Part shown: positions 11,401 through 22,820 of the stretch, piece after piece | How positions within the stretch are numbered: position 1 is the stretch's first letter | Layout: the number at the start of each line of letters is the position of its first letter | Origin: Megaustenia siamemsis | Lineage: Eukaryota; Mollusca; Gastropoda; Stylommatophora; Ariophantidae | Length of the DNA: 64,000 nt | Assembly (NCBI GenBank): GCA_032433765.1 | Contig: JAVIAB010000124.1 | Coordinates: 79,140,465 to 79,204,464, forward strand | Reading direction: 5' to 3' | Translations under genes and position numbers: made by a program | Notes under the pieces: generated by a model | Seen by the model: only the letters and a program-made list of their open reading frames with translations | What the model was told of the DNA's origin: nothing | Database searches by the model: none

Positions 11401-12357
11401 GCATCTATCTAGACAGTATTTCTTCAATATAAGTTGGTACCCACTGCTTGCATTGTTATTCTCCTGTTTGTCTAGTCACCATTGATTAAAGAATCACAAT
11501 ATATCAAAATCACATATTCTGATACAAACTATTAACAAAACTAAAGAATTGACAAATATTAGAAAGAAAAACATGCATAAAGATAAAAAAAATGTTGACA
11601 ACAATAGTAAACAAGTGCAAGCTGGTTACAAATATGAGCAGCAGCAATAAAGAAGCTGGGGATAAGCTTTCAAGAAGTGCAAAAGGAAGAAGTAAAATAT
11701 GCTATGTAGTTGAATAAATCTGGCAATAATATTTAAAAAAAAAACACAATATATTACAAGATATCTAATTCTTGAACATGCCTGATGAGGTCAAATACTG
11801 AAGTACTAAACAGCCAGTTGGGAGAAATATTAACTGGCAATCTCCCAGAAATAAATTTTCTTGATTTTGAATGCGGTATTTAAGTGAATGTTATTATTCT
11901 GGGACTCTTCTTTCCGATCATCATTCCCCTGGCTAAGGATATGTGTTGTATTGTATCACAATTTACAGTCAGCTTGGTTTTTTTGCCAGGCACATACGGC
12001 TTTGTTGTGAGTTTATAAAAATAAAAAAATCAAGTTTGCCTTCCCTTTGTAATCCATGCTTGTTTGATCTAGATGGTTAACCTATTGCCATGTAGGATCA
12101 TGGTCAGTTTTTGGTTCACTAAATTTAACACAAATTTGCTATGAGTTTCCAACCGCTAACAGCTCAATAACTGTACAGATTCTGCTGGATTTGTCTAGAA
12201 ATCACAGGTTTCAAAACATGTGTAATCTAACATTAAATGCATTTCAATGATAAACATAGCCTAGGAAAAAAAACATGAATGAATGCTATTCAAATCAAAG
12301 TTTGCAGCCAATAGTCTATAGATATCAAAAGCTATATTTCATTTCACAGCCCATGCT
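11401..12357. other. No feature recognised
   Basis: AT-rich spacer; no splice-bounded coding sequence found. Confidence 0.45.
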
Positions 12358-12494
12358 AAGAGGTATCATCATCAGATATATTTTTTCATCATTCTCAATC
12401 TTGTGCATTGTGCCACTGTTGATCTTTTCCAGCGTCACTCAAACCATCCATCACTTTTTCTCTTTGTCTGCCTCTATATCTTTTATTTTTCCTG
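12358..12494 (-). mobile_element. LINE tail fragment with GAT-type 3' end
   Basis: Minus strand reads RGRQREKVMDGLSDAGK followed by a tail containing tgatgatgatacc. The RGRQREK motif is the conserved basic stretch of the LINE C-termini seen elsewhere in the window. Short and old. Confidence 0.5.
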
Positions 12495-12802
12495 TTAACT
12501 CTTTCCGTATGAAAGCTTTTTATCGATGCCACTGAGATTTCAGAGACAAAATTTGTCATGGTTTTAAGAATCAATCTACATATTTATATTTATCTAACAT
12601 ATAACATATTATATATGAATTTTTAGATAATTGAACATGGTATTAGATTTCACTAATATCAAGATGATACAAAACCTGTAAAACAAATATGGTTTGATGC
12701 CGTTCATACTAATCAAATTGAGTGTGGCGCACTATGCAGCAAAATGTACACTGCCGAAATCGGCATGGCGCACAGTGCAGCGAAACATACGGAAAGATTT
12801 AA
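12495..12802. mobile_element. 308-bp element with 17-bp terminal inverted repeats and TTAA ends
   Basis: The left end ttaactctttccgtatg and the right end catacggaaagatttaa are inverted copies differing at one base. Both ends carry TTAA, the target of piggyBac-type transposases. The element is non-coding and contains a small palindrome (tgccgaaatcggca). It looks like a non-autonomous MITE; the superfamily is inference from the TTAA. Confidence 0.6.
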
Positions 12803-14029
12803 GTATTCCAACCTTACTCTTCTCTACATATATCCCACAATACTGAAAATAAAAACTTGAAACAATCAACTACTGTTAAATAAATCAGACTAACTAGAAC
12901 ATTATTTAGTTTTAGCAAAGCTGTGATAAGGAAGACAAACACAGACAATGACTATTCTCTTTTACAAAAATTCAAAAAGATAATCCAAGGAGGTTTACAG
13001 TTTCAGATAAAAACAATAGTACAAAATCATAGACAAGGACTCATTAGCTACTTTGAGTCACAATTTGTAGATACATTTTGAATGTATCAAACATTCTATA
13101 TCATGAATACAAAGTGCTATAAAGAATATCAGTTTAATTGGTCAACTCAAACAAACAGTAACATTTTGGCAATTAATGGAACTAGATGGCTGCACTAATA
13201 GGGATCAAGTAGTAAAGAAACCTAGTGAGACATATCCATAATGAAGGCAAAGGTAAAAGAACAAAAATAACTTATTTTCAAAATATCTATACATGGAATT
13301 AGTTTTATTGGAGTCAGGGCATCCCCATATCTGCTCCATCAACCATCTCAGCATTTCTTAAAGCTTTTCACATTTCTTTTCACCTAAATCTGGCCATCAT
13401 TGTCTTTGTTTTACTAGACACTGTTTAGTATGAATTTTTGATTTGCCTGTTTGGTGTGAATGTGTGATTAGCCTGTGGCTTCTTCCTGTTAGCTTTCAAA
13501 TTAACTATCCTCTGTAGTATCTGAATAGCAGTAATTATAAACTAATAAATGCATGGTTCAACATTATTTTAACTGTTGTGATTATGATCAGTATTTTAAT
13601 ATTATTTTTGTTATGTTCTATGATACCCCAGTTAATGTGTCACATAAAGCATTTAACTTTACTGAACTTAAGCCACAGCATTTGAAAGTTAATTGGACAG
13701 GGGGTGCCCCAGAGTTTACCTTAGTAAGGATAAAAATAGAAGTTAAGAGACCACACTAAAAGGGGAATTAACTTTATAACTTGAAGGACATTGAGAGTAG
13801 TTGTCAGCTACAGTTCAAGATATCTTGTGCACGTCATCACTGTGGTAAAGTACGAGACTTGAATCAGCATCTTAGCACGCAAATTTTCACCCATATGTGC
13901 TCAGCTGTCTATCCAGAAGTGTTTGGAGACTTCTGGATAGTGTTGCTTCAAGCATCGAAACTCAGAATGCGAGGCGATATTCCTCACCTTCCCAGAGTAA
14001 TACCCTGGTACCCATTCTGCATTTCTAAA
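12803..14029. other. No feature recognised
   Basis: AT-rich spacer. A short direct echo (cagaagtgtttggagacttc and ttctggatagtgt around 13915-13940) is part of a small palindrome. Confidence 0.4.
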
Positions 14030-14580
14030 TGATACCAAAATAAGGATATCAAAAGCAAGAGGAGCTTTTGTTGCATTGGGAAACATATGGAAGTCCAAAG
14101 AAATTAGGTTAAAAACAAATAAAAATGTTTAACTCCAATGTTAAGTCAGTCCTATTATATGGCTGTGAAACACGGAGAATAACAAAATTGACAATCATGA
14201 AGATACAGACTTTCATTAATGGATGCTTACGCAGAATAAAAGGATGGAAATGGCAGGACAAAATCACTAACATAGAATTATGGAAATGTACCAGTCAAAT
14301 ACCAGCGGATAAAGAGATACAGTGAAGACGATGTCGCTGGATAGGACACACACTGTGGAAGCCAAGTGAGAGTATTACACAACAGGCCCTTTTTTGGAAT
14401 CCCCAGGGGAAAAGACAAAGAGGAAGACCAAGAAATTCTTGGAGAAGACAGATAGAAGCAGAGGTGAAGATGATGGGGAAGACATGAAATGATCTTAAAA
14501 GAATGGCAAGAAACAGAACGACTTGGAAAGTGTTTGTTGAAGACCTGTGCTCCACAGGGAGCTGAAAGGTAGAAGAAGAC
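14030..14580 (+). mobile_element. LINE family F 3' fragment with GAA-type tail
   Basis: Broken frames encode ISKARGAFVALGNIWKS, LLYGCETRRITKLTIMKIQT, INGCLRRIKGWKWQDKITN and, further on, [18 protein letters not shown]. This is the C-terminal region of a LINE polyprotein. The copy ends gctgaaaggtagaagaag, as do the copies at 34500-34685 and 38098-38522. Confidence 0.8.
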
Positions 14581-14582
14581 CC

Positions 14583-14740
14583 ATTTCTGCCAGTGGCTGA
14601 GTCAACCGCGGGTGTATTTTTTTCCAACCACGAGTACAATTCACACTGCTTCCAGCGGGAATTGAAAATGGGTTGTCCAAATGTCGGTAGCCCAGTCGGG
14701 TGGTTTTTCCAACTAGGCTACCGTGGCCCCCCATCATTGA
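14583..14740 (-). mobile_element. SINE3, tRNA-headed element
   Basis: On the minus strand ggtagcctagttggaaaaac is a good box A and ttttcaattcccgc a box B-like motif about 35 bp further on. It abuts the 3' tail of the LINE F copy. Only one copy is seen. Confidence 0.55.
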
Positions 14741-15414
14741 GGTAATCAGGTGACAATGGATGGGAGCTAAGTTTCTTTGTCTCAGACCATCAGTGGCTCA
14801 CCAGGCATCAAAGAGAACAGACATATGGAGAGACTGAGAAGAACAACCAGCGAAACATCAAGAAATAAAATTAGATAGATCCCATGTAGACTTTGTTAAC
14901 ACAAGATCCTGAGATCTGTTCAGTTAAGATAGTTTGATAATAAAGAGATTTTTGGTCCGTCTCGGACAGTGTTGAACCTTAGAGGTTTGAACAGGTGGTT
15001 AGATTGAAAACTGAGTAGCAGTGGTTGAATGGAGAATATTGCCATTGATGTTTATACAGCATGCAACATTTAATAAATTCATGGCAAGCTAGACTGTTCG
15101 TTCCAGTCTCGTCAGATCTTAACAAGCTACCAGCAAGCTCGCTGCCTATTCAATGTTTCTGCCAAGTATTGTCCAGACCAGGTTGTTTCCAGAAATCAAC
15201 AGTCATCAAAGAGTCAACCTGACCTTCTTTTTTCCCACCCACTCACACTCTAATAAATTGCCACCAACCAGTGATATAGTGGTGGAGGAGAAGAGGGTGC
15301 AGTGCTCTTCCATAACGTTATTGTCTTCCACAAATTGGTGGACCAAGTACCCAGATTTTTTGTTCAACTGGGTTGTATGGATTGAGTACTTTGTATCAGG
15401 CACAGCCATCTTTA
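14741..15414. other. No feature recognised
   Basis: No coding or repeat signal beyond the flanking SINE3 and 64-bp array. Confidence 0.4.
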
Positions 15415-15735
15415 GAGAAGGCCTGTGCACAGACCCCACTAGTGTGACAGGTTCAGCTTTGTGAGCAGGGGTCGTTATGGCCAGGCCTGCACACAAAACC
15501 CACTAGCGTGACAGGTTCAGCTTTGTGAGCAGGGGTCGTTATGGCCAGGTCTGCACACAAACCCCACTAGTGTGACAGGTTCAGCTTTGTGAGCAGGGGT
15601 CATTGTGGCCAGGCCTGCACACAAACCCCACTAGCGTGACAGGTTCAGCTTTGTCATCAGGGGTCGTTATGGCCAGGCCTGCACACAAACCCCACTAGCG
15701 TGACATGTTCAGCTTTGTGAGCACGGGTCATTGTG
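15415..15735. repeat. 64-bp tandem array, about 5 copies
   Basis: Unit ggccaggcctgcacacaaac plus cccactagcgtgacaggttc plus agctttgtgagcaggggtcg ttat. Part of the flank (gagcacgggtcattgtgggc followed by gacagctgtct) resembles the region at 60595-60645, so the array may have grown within a dispersed repeat. Confidence 0.9.
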
Positions 15736-15839
15736 GGCAGCATTATGACAGCTGTCTATAGATAGCAAAAGTGAATCTTGACCAGTGACATCACACTAGT
15801 AAGGTTGTGTGCAAGCCCTCCTTAAAGCTTACTGTGGTA

Positions 15840-15912
15840 TTAGGTCCGGATCAAGCCCAGGACATCGTAAAATGAAGCCAGTATACCGATCACTACACAA
15901 CTGACACTTCCT
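15840..15912 (-). mobile_element. tRNA-like SINE head
   Basis: Minus strand ttgtgtagtgatcggta (box A-like) and gggcttgatccgg (box B-like). Short isolated head, no body recognised. Confidence 0.35.
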
Positions 15913-15954
15913 ACATTTCCTACTTCTTTTCTCTTCCTCACTGATACCTAAAAT

Positions 15955-16905
15955 GTGTCGTGGTTATATCATTTGTTGTTCTTGAGCTGCTCGAGATGTC
16001 TGAATTAGTGATTTTTCTTTGTTGTTACATTCTCTGTCACTGCATCTATCCATCTTCTGGGTCTTCCTCTTGGTCTTTTTCCATGCATTCTCGAGAAGAA
16101 TGCCCTTTATGGTGATTGGTGCGGATTCATTCGGATCAGGTGGCCAAACCATTTAAGTTGTTGTTGTTCTATATATTTTTGGCAGGGTTTTGTTCTTACC
16201 ATTTTTCATATGGTTTCATTTGGTATTCTATCTCTTCTTGTGTTGTTTGTTACTTTTCTCAAGCACATATAATGATTTTTCTTAATTGTGATTTAGAAAG
16301 GGTCCATGTTTGATTTTCATAGCACAAAGTTGGTATGAAGATGCTATTTATCATTTGTTGTTTAGCTGGCATAGAAATGTTTGGATGTCTTAGCAATGAT
16401 GAAAGCTGGTATGTGACAGCATTTGCTTTTTGTATTCTCATGTCAATTTCTCTGTCTAGTTTTCCATCTTCTGTGAACATTGTGCCTAAATACTTGAATT
16501 CCTCTACTTGTTTTATTTCTGTATCTTTGATCTTAATGTTTAATGGGTGTCTTAATTTGCTTATTCTCATAGCCTCTGGTTTTGCTGTGTTAATTTTCAT
16601 ACTGTAGTTTGTGCAGCTTGTATCTATAGATGTTATATGCTGTTGTAGCAGGTTTTCATCCTCATATATAAGGCATTGGTCATCTGCGAATAGTAGCTCG
16701 TTGATGTTGGAGTTTTCTACCTCTATGTTATTATTTGATTTTTCCTTATTGTTGGTTGTTTCCTGATTTATTTTGTCCATATATATGATGAAGAGGAGTG
16801 GTGAGAGGATACATCCTCGTCTTGCACCTGTTGTAACCTGAAACCATTCTGACAGACCTTCCGATGTTCTAACAGCACTTTGACCGTTTTCCTTAACTGT
16901 CTAAA
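15955..16905 (-). mobile_element. LINE family G fragment, reverse transcriptase C-terminal half
   Basis: Minus strand encodes TGARRGCILSPLLFIIYMDK (RT fingers/palm box near 16800-16850) and then NELLFADDQCLIYEDENLL with the catalytic FADD box, VEEFKYLGTMFTEDGK and TLCYENQTWTLSKSQLRK. The 173-codon frame at 16259-16780 is open, but it begins mid-domain and the copy is truncated at both ends. No endonuclease domain is present. Confidence 0.85.
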
Positions 16906-17193
16906 AACCAATTTTGGTAACATTTTTTAATTGCTAAAATAATTTTTTTAAAACTTTTATTTACACAATTTAACACATTTATTATAATTTCATTTTTCGG
17001 CTGAAAATTATACACAACCTTATATTAAGTGTTAGTAGCTTTTGTTGCCAGCTAGTAGCCAAGTCTACAATCCTACAGTTAATATTTGTGTATGATTTGA
17101 ACTGTAGGACAACACAAATCTGGAAGAGCACACTAGATGGGAATGTCATTTTTAATCATGATCTTATAACAAATGAAGAAAGGTTCATACTCC

Positions 17194-17560
17194 TTGTAGA
17201 TGATAGAAGAATGTATTGAAAGAGACTTCATTTTAATAAAACAACAACTAACTCATTAGTTCATTTTAACCCATCATTACCAGCTTGTAGATGATAGAAG
17301 AATGTATTGAAAGAGACTTCATTTTAATAAAACAACAACTAACTCATTAGTTCATTTTAACCCCTTCATTACCAGCTTGTAGATGATAAAAGAATGTATT
17401 GAAAGAGACTTCATTTTAATAAAACAACAACTAACTCATTAGTTCATTTTAACCCCTTCATTACCAGCTTGTAGATGATAGAAGAATGTATTGAAAGAGA
17501 CTTCATTTTAATAAAACAACAACTAACTCATTAGTTCATTTTAACCCCTTCATTACCAGA
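17194..17560. repeat. 91-92-bp tandem array, 4 copies
   Basis: Unit begins ttgtagatgatagaagaatg and contains attgaaagagacttcatttt and ttagttcattttaacccctt. Copies are over 95% alike by eye. Confidence 0.93.
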
Positions 17561-19084
17561 CTTTATTTTTAAAAAGTACCATCCAGTATCGGACAGAAAA
17601 AAAATGAGGGCAACAACATGTATTCTTTAGAGATGCATATGTCTGCACCTACATGCTTAATTTATGTTTTGTTTTTTTTAAGCAAAATAGATGAGGAATT
17701 TGAATGTGTAAACATTATGTCTCTGTAATGATTCGGGAATGAGTAAATGGAAAAAATATGTGGTATTTTTCACAAGGAAAATGTGAAAATTTGTGGATGT
17801 TTTTGTCCTTGTTACTTATGTTAAAAAAAAAAAAAGTCAAAGAAACAGAAGAATAAAGAATAGAACAAAGACAAAATATATTTAACTCTTTCCAGACTTG
17901 AATTGTTTTTAGTTTTAGACCAGATTCATTTTCAGTTTAGAAAAATTCCATCATATATCTTTTTCATTCTACAATTTCATGCAATAATATAATTATACGT
18001 GGTACATGTTAAAAGACATCACCAGAAAGGAAAATGGCTGCAGAAAATGAAAATAGCAACATATTGATATCTGAAGGAAAAAGTATATTATAATGTATTA
18101 TAAATAATATAAAATATTCAAAGACAGATATTTTCAATTCAAATATTTGTATTTCATGAACCTCTATTTTCCCATGACTAGAAATTTGTGGCTATCCATT
18201 CTTCTCAAAGTTTTACACAAAGTAATCTAAAGTTCTTCAAAATACACTTTATTTGATGCTTTATATCTACAAATATTGAAATTATGCACAAGAAATAGTA
18301 GTAGTGGGTGTGGCCACCTTTTGTCAAAAATAAACACACATTTAAATTGAAAATTAAACAAATAATCTACACTTAACACAGTAAACACATGTAGTAATCA
18401 ACAAGAAAAAATTATAAATCTTCTTCTAGGTATCAAATACAAGTATTGGTGAATATAAATATGAAATCCTCTCTTTACTTTAAAATATTCAACCATACCC
18501 TATCTGAGCCGATTTATTAGTTTTTGGTCCAGAAAAAGTGTGTTTCATCTGTCCAGAAAAAGTAATAATTCTTTTTTAACTTTATTTACTCTTTTTTTTT
18601 ATTACATTGTATTTATAAATAGTTAAGTCTTATATGGTACAGTTCGAAGAAAGGTACCACTTTCTACCTGATGCCATTATTATGAAAATGCAGGTCAAGT
18701 CTCAAAATCACTATTTACTACATTTTCCCAAATACAGCTGAAAAACTCAAGAATAAAACCAATGAAAAGGATACATTAGTGAAAAGTCATGGCAATAATT
18801 ATTGGTTACATCTCTTACAAAATGAATGGTATTATTTCAAAGTGAAGACCTGTGCATTCGTCGGCAGTACCCGGTACAGTTTTACAATGTCAATGGGAGG
18901 GAAGGGGTTATTTCAAAGACGCTACTATTACTTTTAATACTTATTAATTTTTTTAATGTGATTTTAGTGTGAAGGAAATGTAAAGGTTTACAATTTCAGC
19001 CATTTATGATAATTATCTTAAGAAATACTTTCCAGAGATGAGTAATGACTATAGATGTGTAATAAATTGATGCAACATTAGAAG
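17561..19084. other. AT-rich intergenic sequence downstream of LRRC57
   Basis: Strongly AT-rich, with ttaactctttccagactt at 17880 resembling the TTAA terminus of the MITE at 12495, but no matching opposite end was found. No genes. Confidence 0.4.
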
Positions 19085-19090
19085 TTTATT
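19085..19090 (-). terminator. LRRC57: polyadenylation signal of LRRC57 (AATAAA)
   Basis: Minus-strand AATAAA hexamer (plus strand tttatt) about 320 nt downstream of the LRRC57 stop codon. It is the nearest canonical hexamer I noticed downstream; the cleavage site itself cannot be seen. Confidence 0.45.
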
Positions 19091-19407
19091 TGACAAGAAT
19101 AGCAATCACAGCTGTAGTCTACGCTTGGAATTTATAGCTTTGGGTGCGCTCAGATAAATCTTGATACTATCAATTCATTTCGCTGATGTTGTGTTGTACA
19201 TATCACAGTAGAGAGACCAAGTAAACAAATTTAAAAAAATCAATAATTAAATTATAATTATCATTAATTCACTTCCAACATGTGAATGTTGCAGTAACCT
19301 TGTACTAAATCAGAGCCTGACAAGCAGGGAAAAGGATTTGATTACACAATACAACATCCTCCATGATAATCAACAAGACAAAAATATGTGACAGCCAAGA
19401 TATTTCA

Positions 19408-19449
19408 TCAGTTGAACTTCTTCTTGGTTGCTGTGAACCGTTCCATGTA
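19408..19449 (-). CDS. LRRC57: LRRC57 orthologue, final coding exon (stop codon)
   Basis: Terminal coding exon of 42 nt. Acceptor atcttcacag is followed by YMERFTATKKKFN and a TGA stop at 19410-19408. The C-terminus YMERFTATKKKF is nearly invariant in LRRC57 proteins and continues GYDE from exon 4 in phase. The exon is too short to be found as a simple open frame and was recognised from this tail. A 3'UTR continues to the left, and an AATAAA hexamer on the minus strand at 19085-19090 gives a plausible 3' end about 320 nt after the stop. Confidence 0.95.
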   Translation of the reverse strand, partial: YMERFTATKKKFN

Positions 19450-19629
19450 CTGTGAAGATAAGTCATTGATATCAATAAATATCTAATTACACATTTTTAA
19501 AAATTAAACAGCACAACTGCAAAAGTAAAAATATTAATACATTTCAATTTTTTTAAATTATCAGACATATTGTTGTTCCTACAGTTTACAACAGCATGAA
19601 TATTTTCACATTCTTTAATACTAGATTAC

Positions 19630-20065
19630 TCATCATCATCATTGAGTGCCGTCTCCGCATCAAAGGTTGGCTACTATGGAGCGCCATTCTGCTCTGTCTC
19701 TTGCTTTGATGGTGCAGACTTTCATAGGTTGACTTGTCCATCTTTTGATGTTACTCATCCATGTTAGTCTTGGTCTGCCTCTGCCTCTTTTACCTTGTAT
19801 TTTCCCTTCCAATATTACTTTTATTAGGCTGTTCTTTTATCATTCCCCAAAAATTTCATTTGTCTTGCTCTAATTGTGTTTAGTAGTTCTCTTTTCATTT
19901 TTAGTTGTTTTAAAACTTCATCATTTGTTTTCTTTTCTTTCCATCAAATTCTACCTATTCTTCTATAAATCCACATTTCAAAAGTTTCAATTTTCTGTTC
20001 TGTTTTCTTGTTTAATGTCCATGTTACTGCACAATACATGAATATTGAGAAGATATGTTCCTAAA
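19630..20065 (-). mobile_element. LINE family C 3' fragment with GAT-type tail
   Basis: Antisense, 3' end at left starting tcatcatcatcattgagtgc. It matches the tails of the sense copies at 22821-24392 and 30655-32475 (on the minus strand RAEWRS, MDKS and the RGRGRPRLTWMSNIKRW-type region). It lies about 180 bp upstream of the last LRRC57 exon, in the intron. Confidence 0.8.
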
Positions 20066-20265
20066 ACAATAGTTAGAATTTCTACTCCATGGCTTTCTAT
20101 GGAATGTTACATGATGAGGCTCCAATCTATTTCACAGTGGTCTGCCACATTCGTCTTTACTAGATTACTACTGTCATAAAAATGACTGCTTCAAAACACA
20201 TTGTTTTGGATTTCAACAGTTTGCTACGTGCACATTTTTTTATCACCACCTACCTTCCTAATGAA

Positions 20266-20955
20266 GTCACATTGACCAGGAAGGGGATAAAAGTAAAGAA
20301 ATTAGAATCAGAATAGCTAAAGCAGCAATGTCCTTCAAAAGCCTTGAAAAGTTGTGGAAATCAAAACTCATCAGCACAAACACAAAACTTAGACTATTCA
20401 AATCAAATGTACTACCAACCCGTACATATGCATGAGAGAGCTGGAAAACATCAAGAGACATATAAAGAAAGTTGAACGCATTTGAAAATAAATGTCTAAG
20501 GAAAATACTTGGTATAGTGTGGAACGAATTAAAAATAAAAGAGGAAATTAGAGAAATCGCCAATTAACCGCGGGTCATCATCACTGCACTCTGAACATAA
20601 AGTTGACCACTAATATCATCAGTAATAAAGAAAAGATGATGGACATGTGATGAGAAGAGATAATAATCGAATAACAATGCAAGCCCTCATATGGGAAACA
20701 ACAAGTAAGAGGAAAAGAGGCCAACATAGAGAATCACTGAGAAGAACATTGATCAGGGAGGCAAAGGCAGCAGGAATCGGTTCTCTCAATGAGATCATGA
20801 TGCTTGCACAGAACAGAGACAAATGGTGAAATTTGATAAAAGATCTTTGCAAGGATTGACACTGCTAGAAAGAAAATTTTGAAAAAGAGAAAGAGTATCT
20901 GGGTCTATGCCCTATAGGCCGGCCATGCCTCAAAGGGTCAATAGATAGAGAGAGA
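20266..20955 (+). mobile_element. LINE family I 3' fragment with GATA-type tail
   Basis: Broken frames include IRIRIAKAAMSFKSLEKLW, LRLFKSNVLPTRTYA and NAFENKCLRKILGI, typical of the region after the RT domain. The end reads gtcaatagatagagagag. The same 3' end occurs inverted at 56160-56300. It sits in an LRRC57 intron. Confidence 0.75.
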
Positions 20956-21772
20956 CCTTCCTAATTTTTCCACCCAGTGACCTGTCATTTGCTAATTTGT
21001 TCAAATACACAGTGAAACGTCATTACAAGTTTGTAAAAATGTGATTGCTTTTATTGATAGTATGTGAGAAAAAAAATGTCTTTTTTCTTTCACTTCTAGA
21101 CTGTGAAATTCTCATGGGCTGTTGGCATCACCCAAGCCTTTGAAAGCACAAGATAGGCAACAAAATGATTGAACAATACAGGCGCAAATGCCAGCTGACT
21201 AATAAACCCACATGCAGGGGTGGGGAAGAAAATGAACGCTATGCAATTGCGGGTACAGATAACTACTGCTGGTAAACGATTAAAATCATGCTCAGGCTGC
21301 CCTATGAAAGTTAATGCAATGAATTGTAGCACAAATTATATATTTCTCCAATTTAAAGGGTTTGTTAAGCCATAAAGTTGCACATTTTGGTGATGATTGT
21401 AAATCAATAGTGGTAATCTAGGGATTAAAGTCACTAATTTGTCTTCTTGTGTTCACATTATGGTGTTTACACCAACAGATATGTGCTTCTGATACATTTT
21501 ACTGTTGTCTCCAGCTGGCTACTCCATACATCTTTGATTATAATGCTGAGTTTAAACTACTAAAACTCAACTGTTTAGATGATAAAAAATTTGGTAGAAC
21601 GGGATATGATAAAAAAAAAATTACTCCTGATCTTAATCCAAGTAGCCAGCTATCAGTCGCTGATAACTCCCAGTCCCCTTAATGTTTCCTAGGACTATAA
21701 TTAATGCTCTAACCACATAAAATATCATTTAACTGTGCACGCAAAAATATGTGGACAACAACTAAAACTCAC
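20956..21772. other. LRRC57 intron, unassigned part
   Basis: No repeat family recognised; the 77-codon frame at 21449 has no coding character I can support. Confidence 0.45.
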
Positions 21773-21958
21773 CTCATCATAACCATCAACCTGGTGAAAT
21801 GCCTTCATGTCAAACATGTTTCCTTCCACAGCAAACAGACTAATCTTTGAATGTTTCATGATTTCAGGTTTAAATGCTGAAATGTCCAAACAGTTTTCTT
21901 CCAGCCTCACAACCTTGAGTCGAGGACATTCAGCAATAGAGACAGGCAACTGGGACAC
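21773..21958 (-). CDS. LRRC57: LRRC57 orthologue, coding exon 4
   Basis: Residues 163-224, 62 codons, phase 0 at both ends. The acceptor is gtgtgctttcag and the donor gag|gtgagt. It encodes the last LRR and the start of the capping region: VSQLPVSIAECPRLKVVRLE followed by ENCLDISAF, then SLFAVEGNMFDMKAF and EGYD-like VDGYDE. The segments CPRLK..RLEENCL and LFAVEGN are diagnostic of LRRC57. A dispersed repeat (22005-22330) starts only about 50 bp upstream of the acceptor without disturbing it. The start methionine seen in the open frame upstream of the acceptor is intronic and is not used. Confidence 0.95.
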
Positions 21959-22004
21959 CTGAAAGCACACACATTAAACAGCTGAACTCTTCAAACAAAT
22001 GTAA

Positions 22005-22330
22005 ACTAATTAAACAATCTTTGGAGGTGAAGACGCACCTCACAGCACCAGAGCTGGAAGTTGTCAGCGACCCACAGCTGATGGCTTGCGCCAGGATCGG
22101 TGAACCAGAACCATCCAGACCCTGCTCCACCTCTCCATGGTGCCTCTAGTAACAGACTAACCTGTCTAGTCTGGCCAAGCGAGTAGGGATCGAAGAGGGG
22201 AGACAACCCGGTACTCAAAAATGTCATGCTAAAGTCGGATGTGTTAGGCCAAAAGGAGCAAATATCACAATTATACTGTAAACCACAACACAACGCAGAC
22301 ACGATCACTTAACATTCTTTTAAGGGCGGA
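22005..22330 (-). mobile_element. Dispersed element X, copy 2
   Basis: About 320 bp, antisense. It shares with copies at 29928-30515 and 51555-52270 the landmarks ccgcccttaaaag (at the right end), caaatat..ttttggcc..aca, gactagacaggtta, ggcaccatggagaggtgg, ggttctggttcaccgatcct and cagctctg. Non-coding. Confidence 0.75.
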
Positions 22331-22499
22331 TGATGAAGAGGTACACTCATTTAATTATCGGATGAATGCAAGCAAGCAAACTATCTTTATATACACTCAG
22401 CTATATTACCAAATCTGCACTAAATGGGCTATCTTTATGCAGACTTGATATACAATAATAATAAATTACACTTATTTACTTATTTATCTCTTCATCGTT

Positions 22500-22820
22500 A
22501 TGTTATCAGCGATCATGTCAATACTCTGCACTAAAGGACACCATAAGAAAACAGAAGTAATGGTCATATCAAAGAAAAAATCATCACCGTCATGCAGCAT
22601 AAAAATAAACGAGACAAATCTGAAACAAGTGCAACGCATCAAATACTTGGGCACAATAATAACATCAGATGGAAGATGCACCACAGAAATTAAAAGCAGA
22701 ATAGTTCAGGACAAAATAGCATTTCAGAAAATGAAAAATATTTTTAAAATCTGTTTTAAAATATGCTACAAATCTATGTCAATAAAAGTGAGAAAGAGAA
22801 TTCATTGTTGCTATATAGAT
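22500..22820 (+). mobile_element. LINE family A copy, 5' portion, interrupted
   Basis: Encodes MVISKKKSSPSCSIKINETN, VQRIKYLGTIITSDGRCTTE and KSRIVQDKIAFQKMKNIF, the region just after the RT catalytic box. It stops at tgctatatagat, where LINE C has inserted, and resumes at 24393. Confidence 0.85.

Noticed and set aside
17880..18910. Second TTAA-type transposon starting at ttaactctttcc
   Set aside because: No inverted partner end was found to the right.
21930..22308. Possible extra LRRC57 exon upstream of exon 4
   Set aside because: The open frames lie in element X, and LRRC57 exons 3 and 4 join directly in phase with no residues missing.
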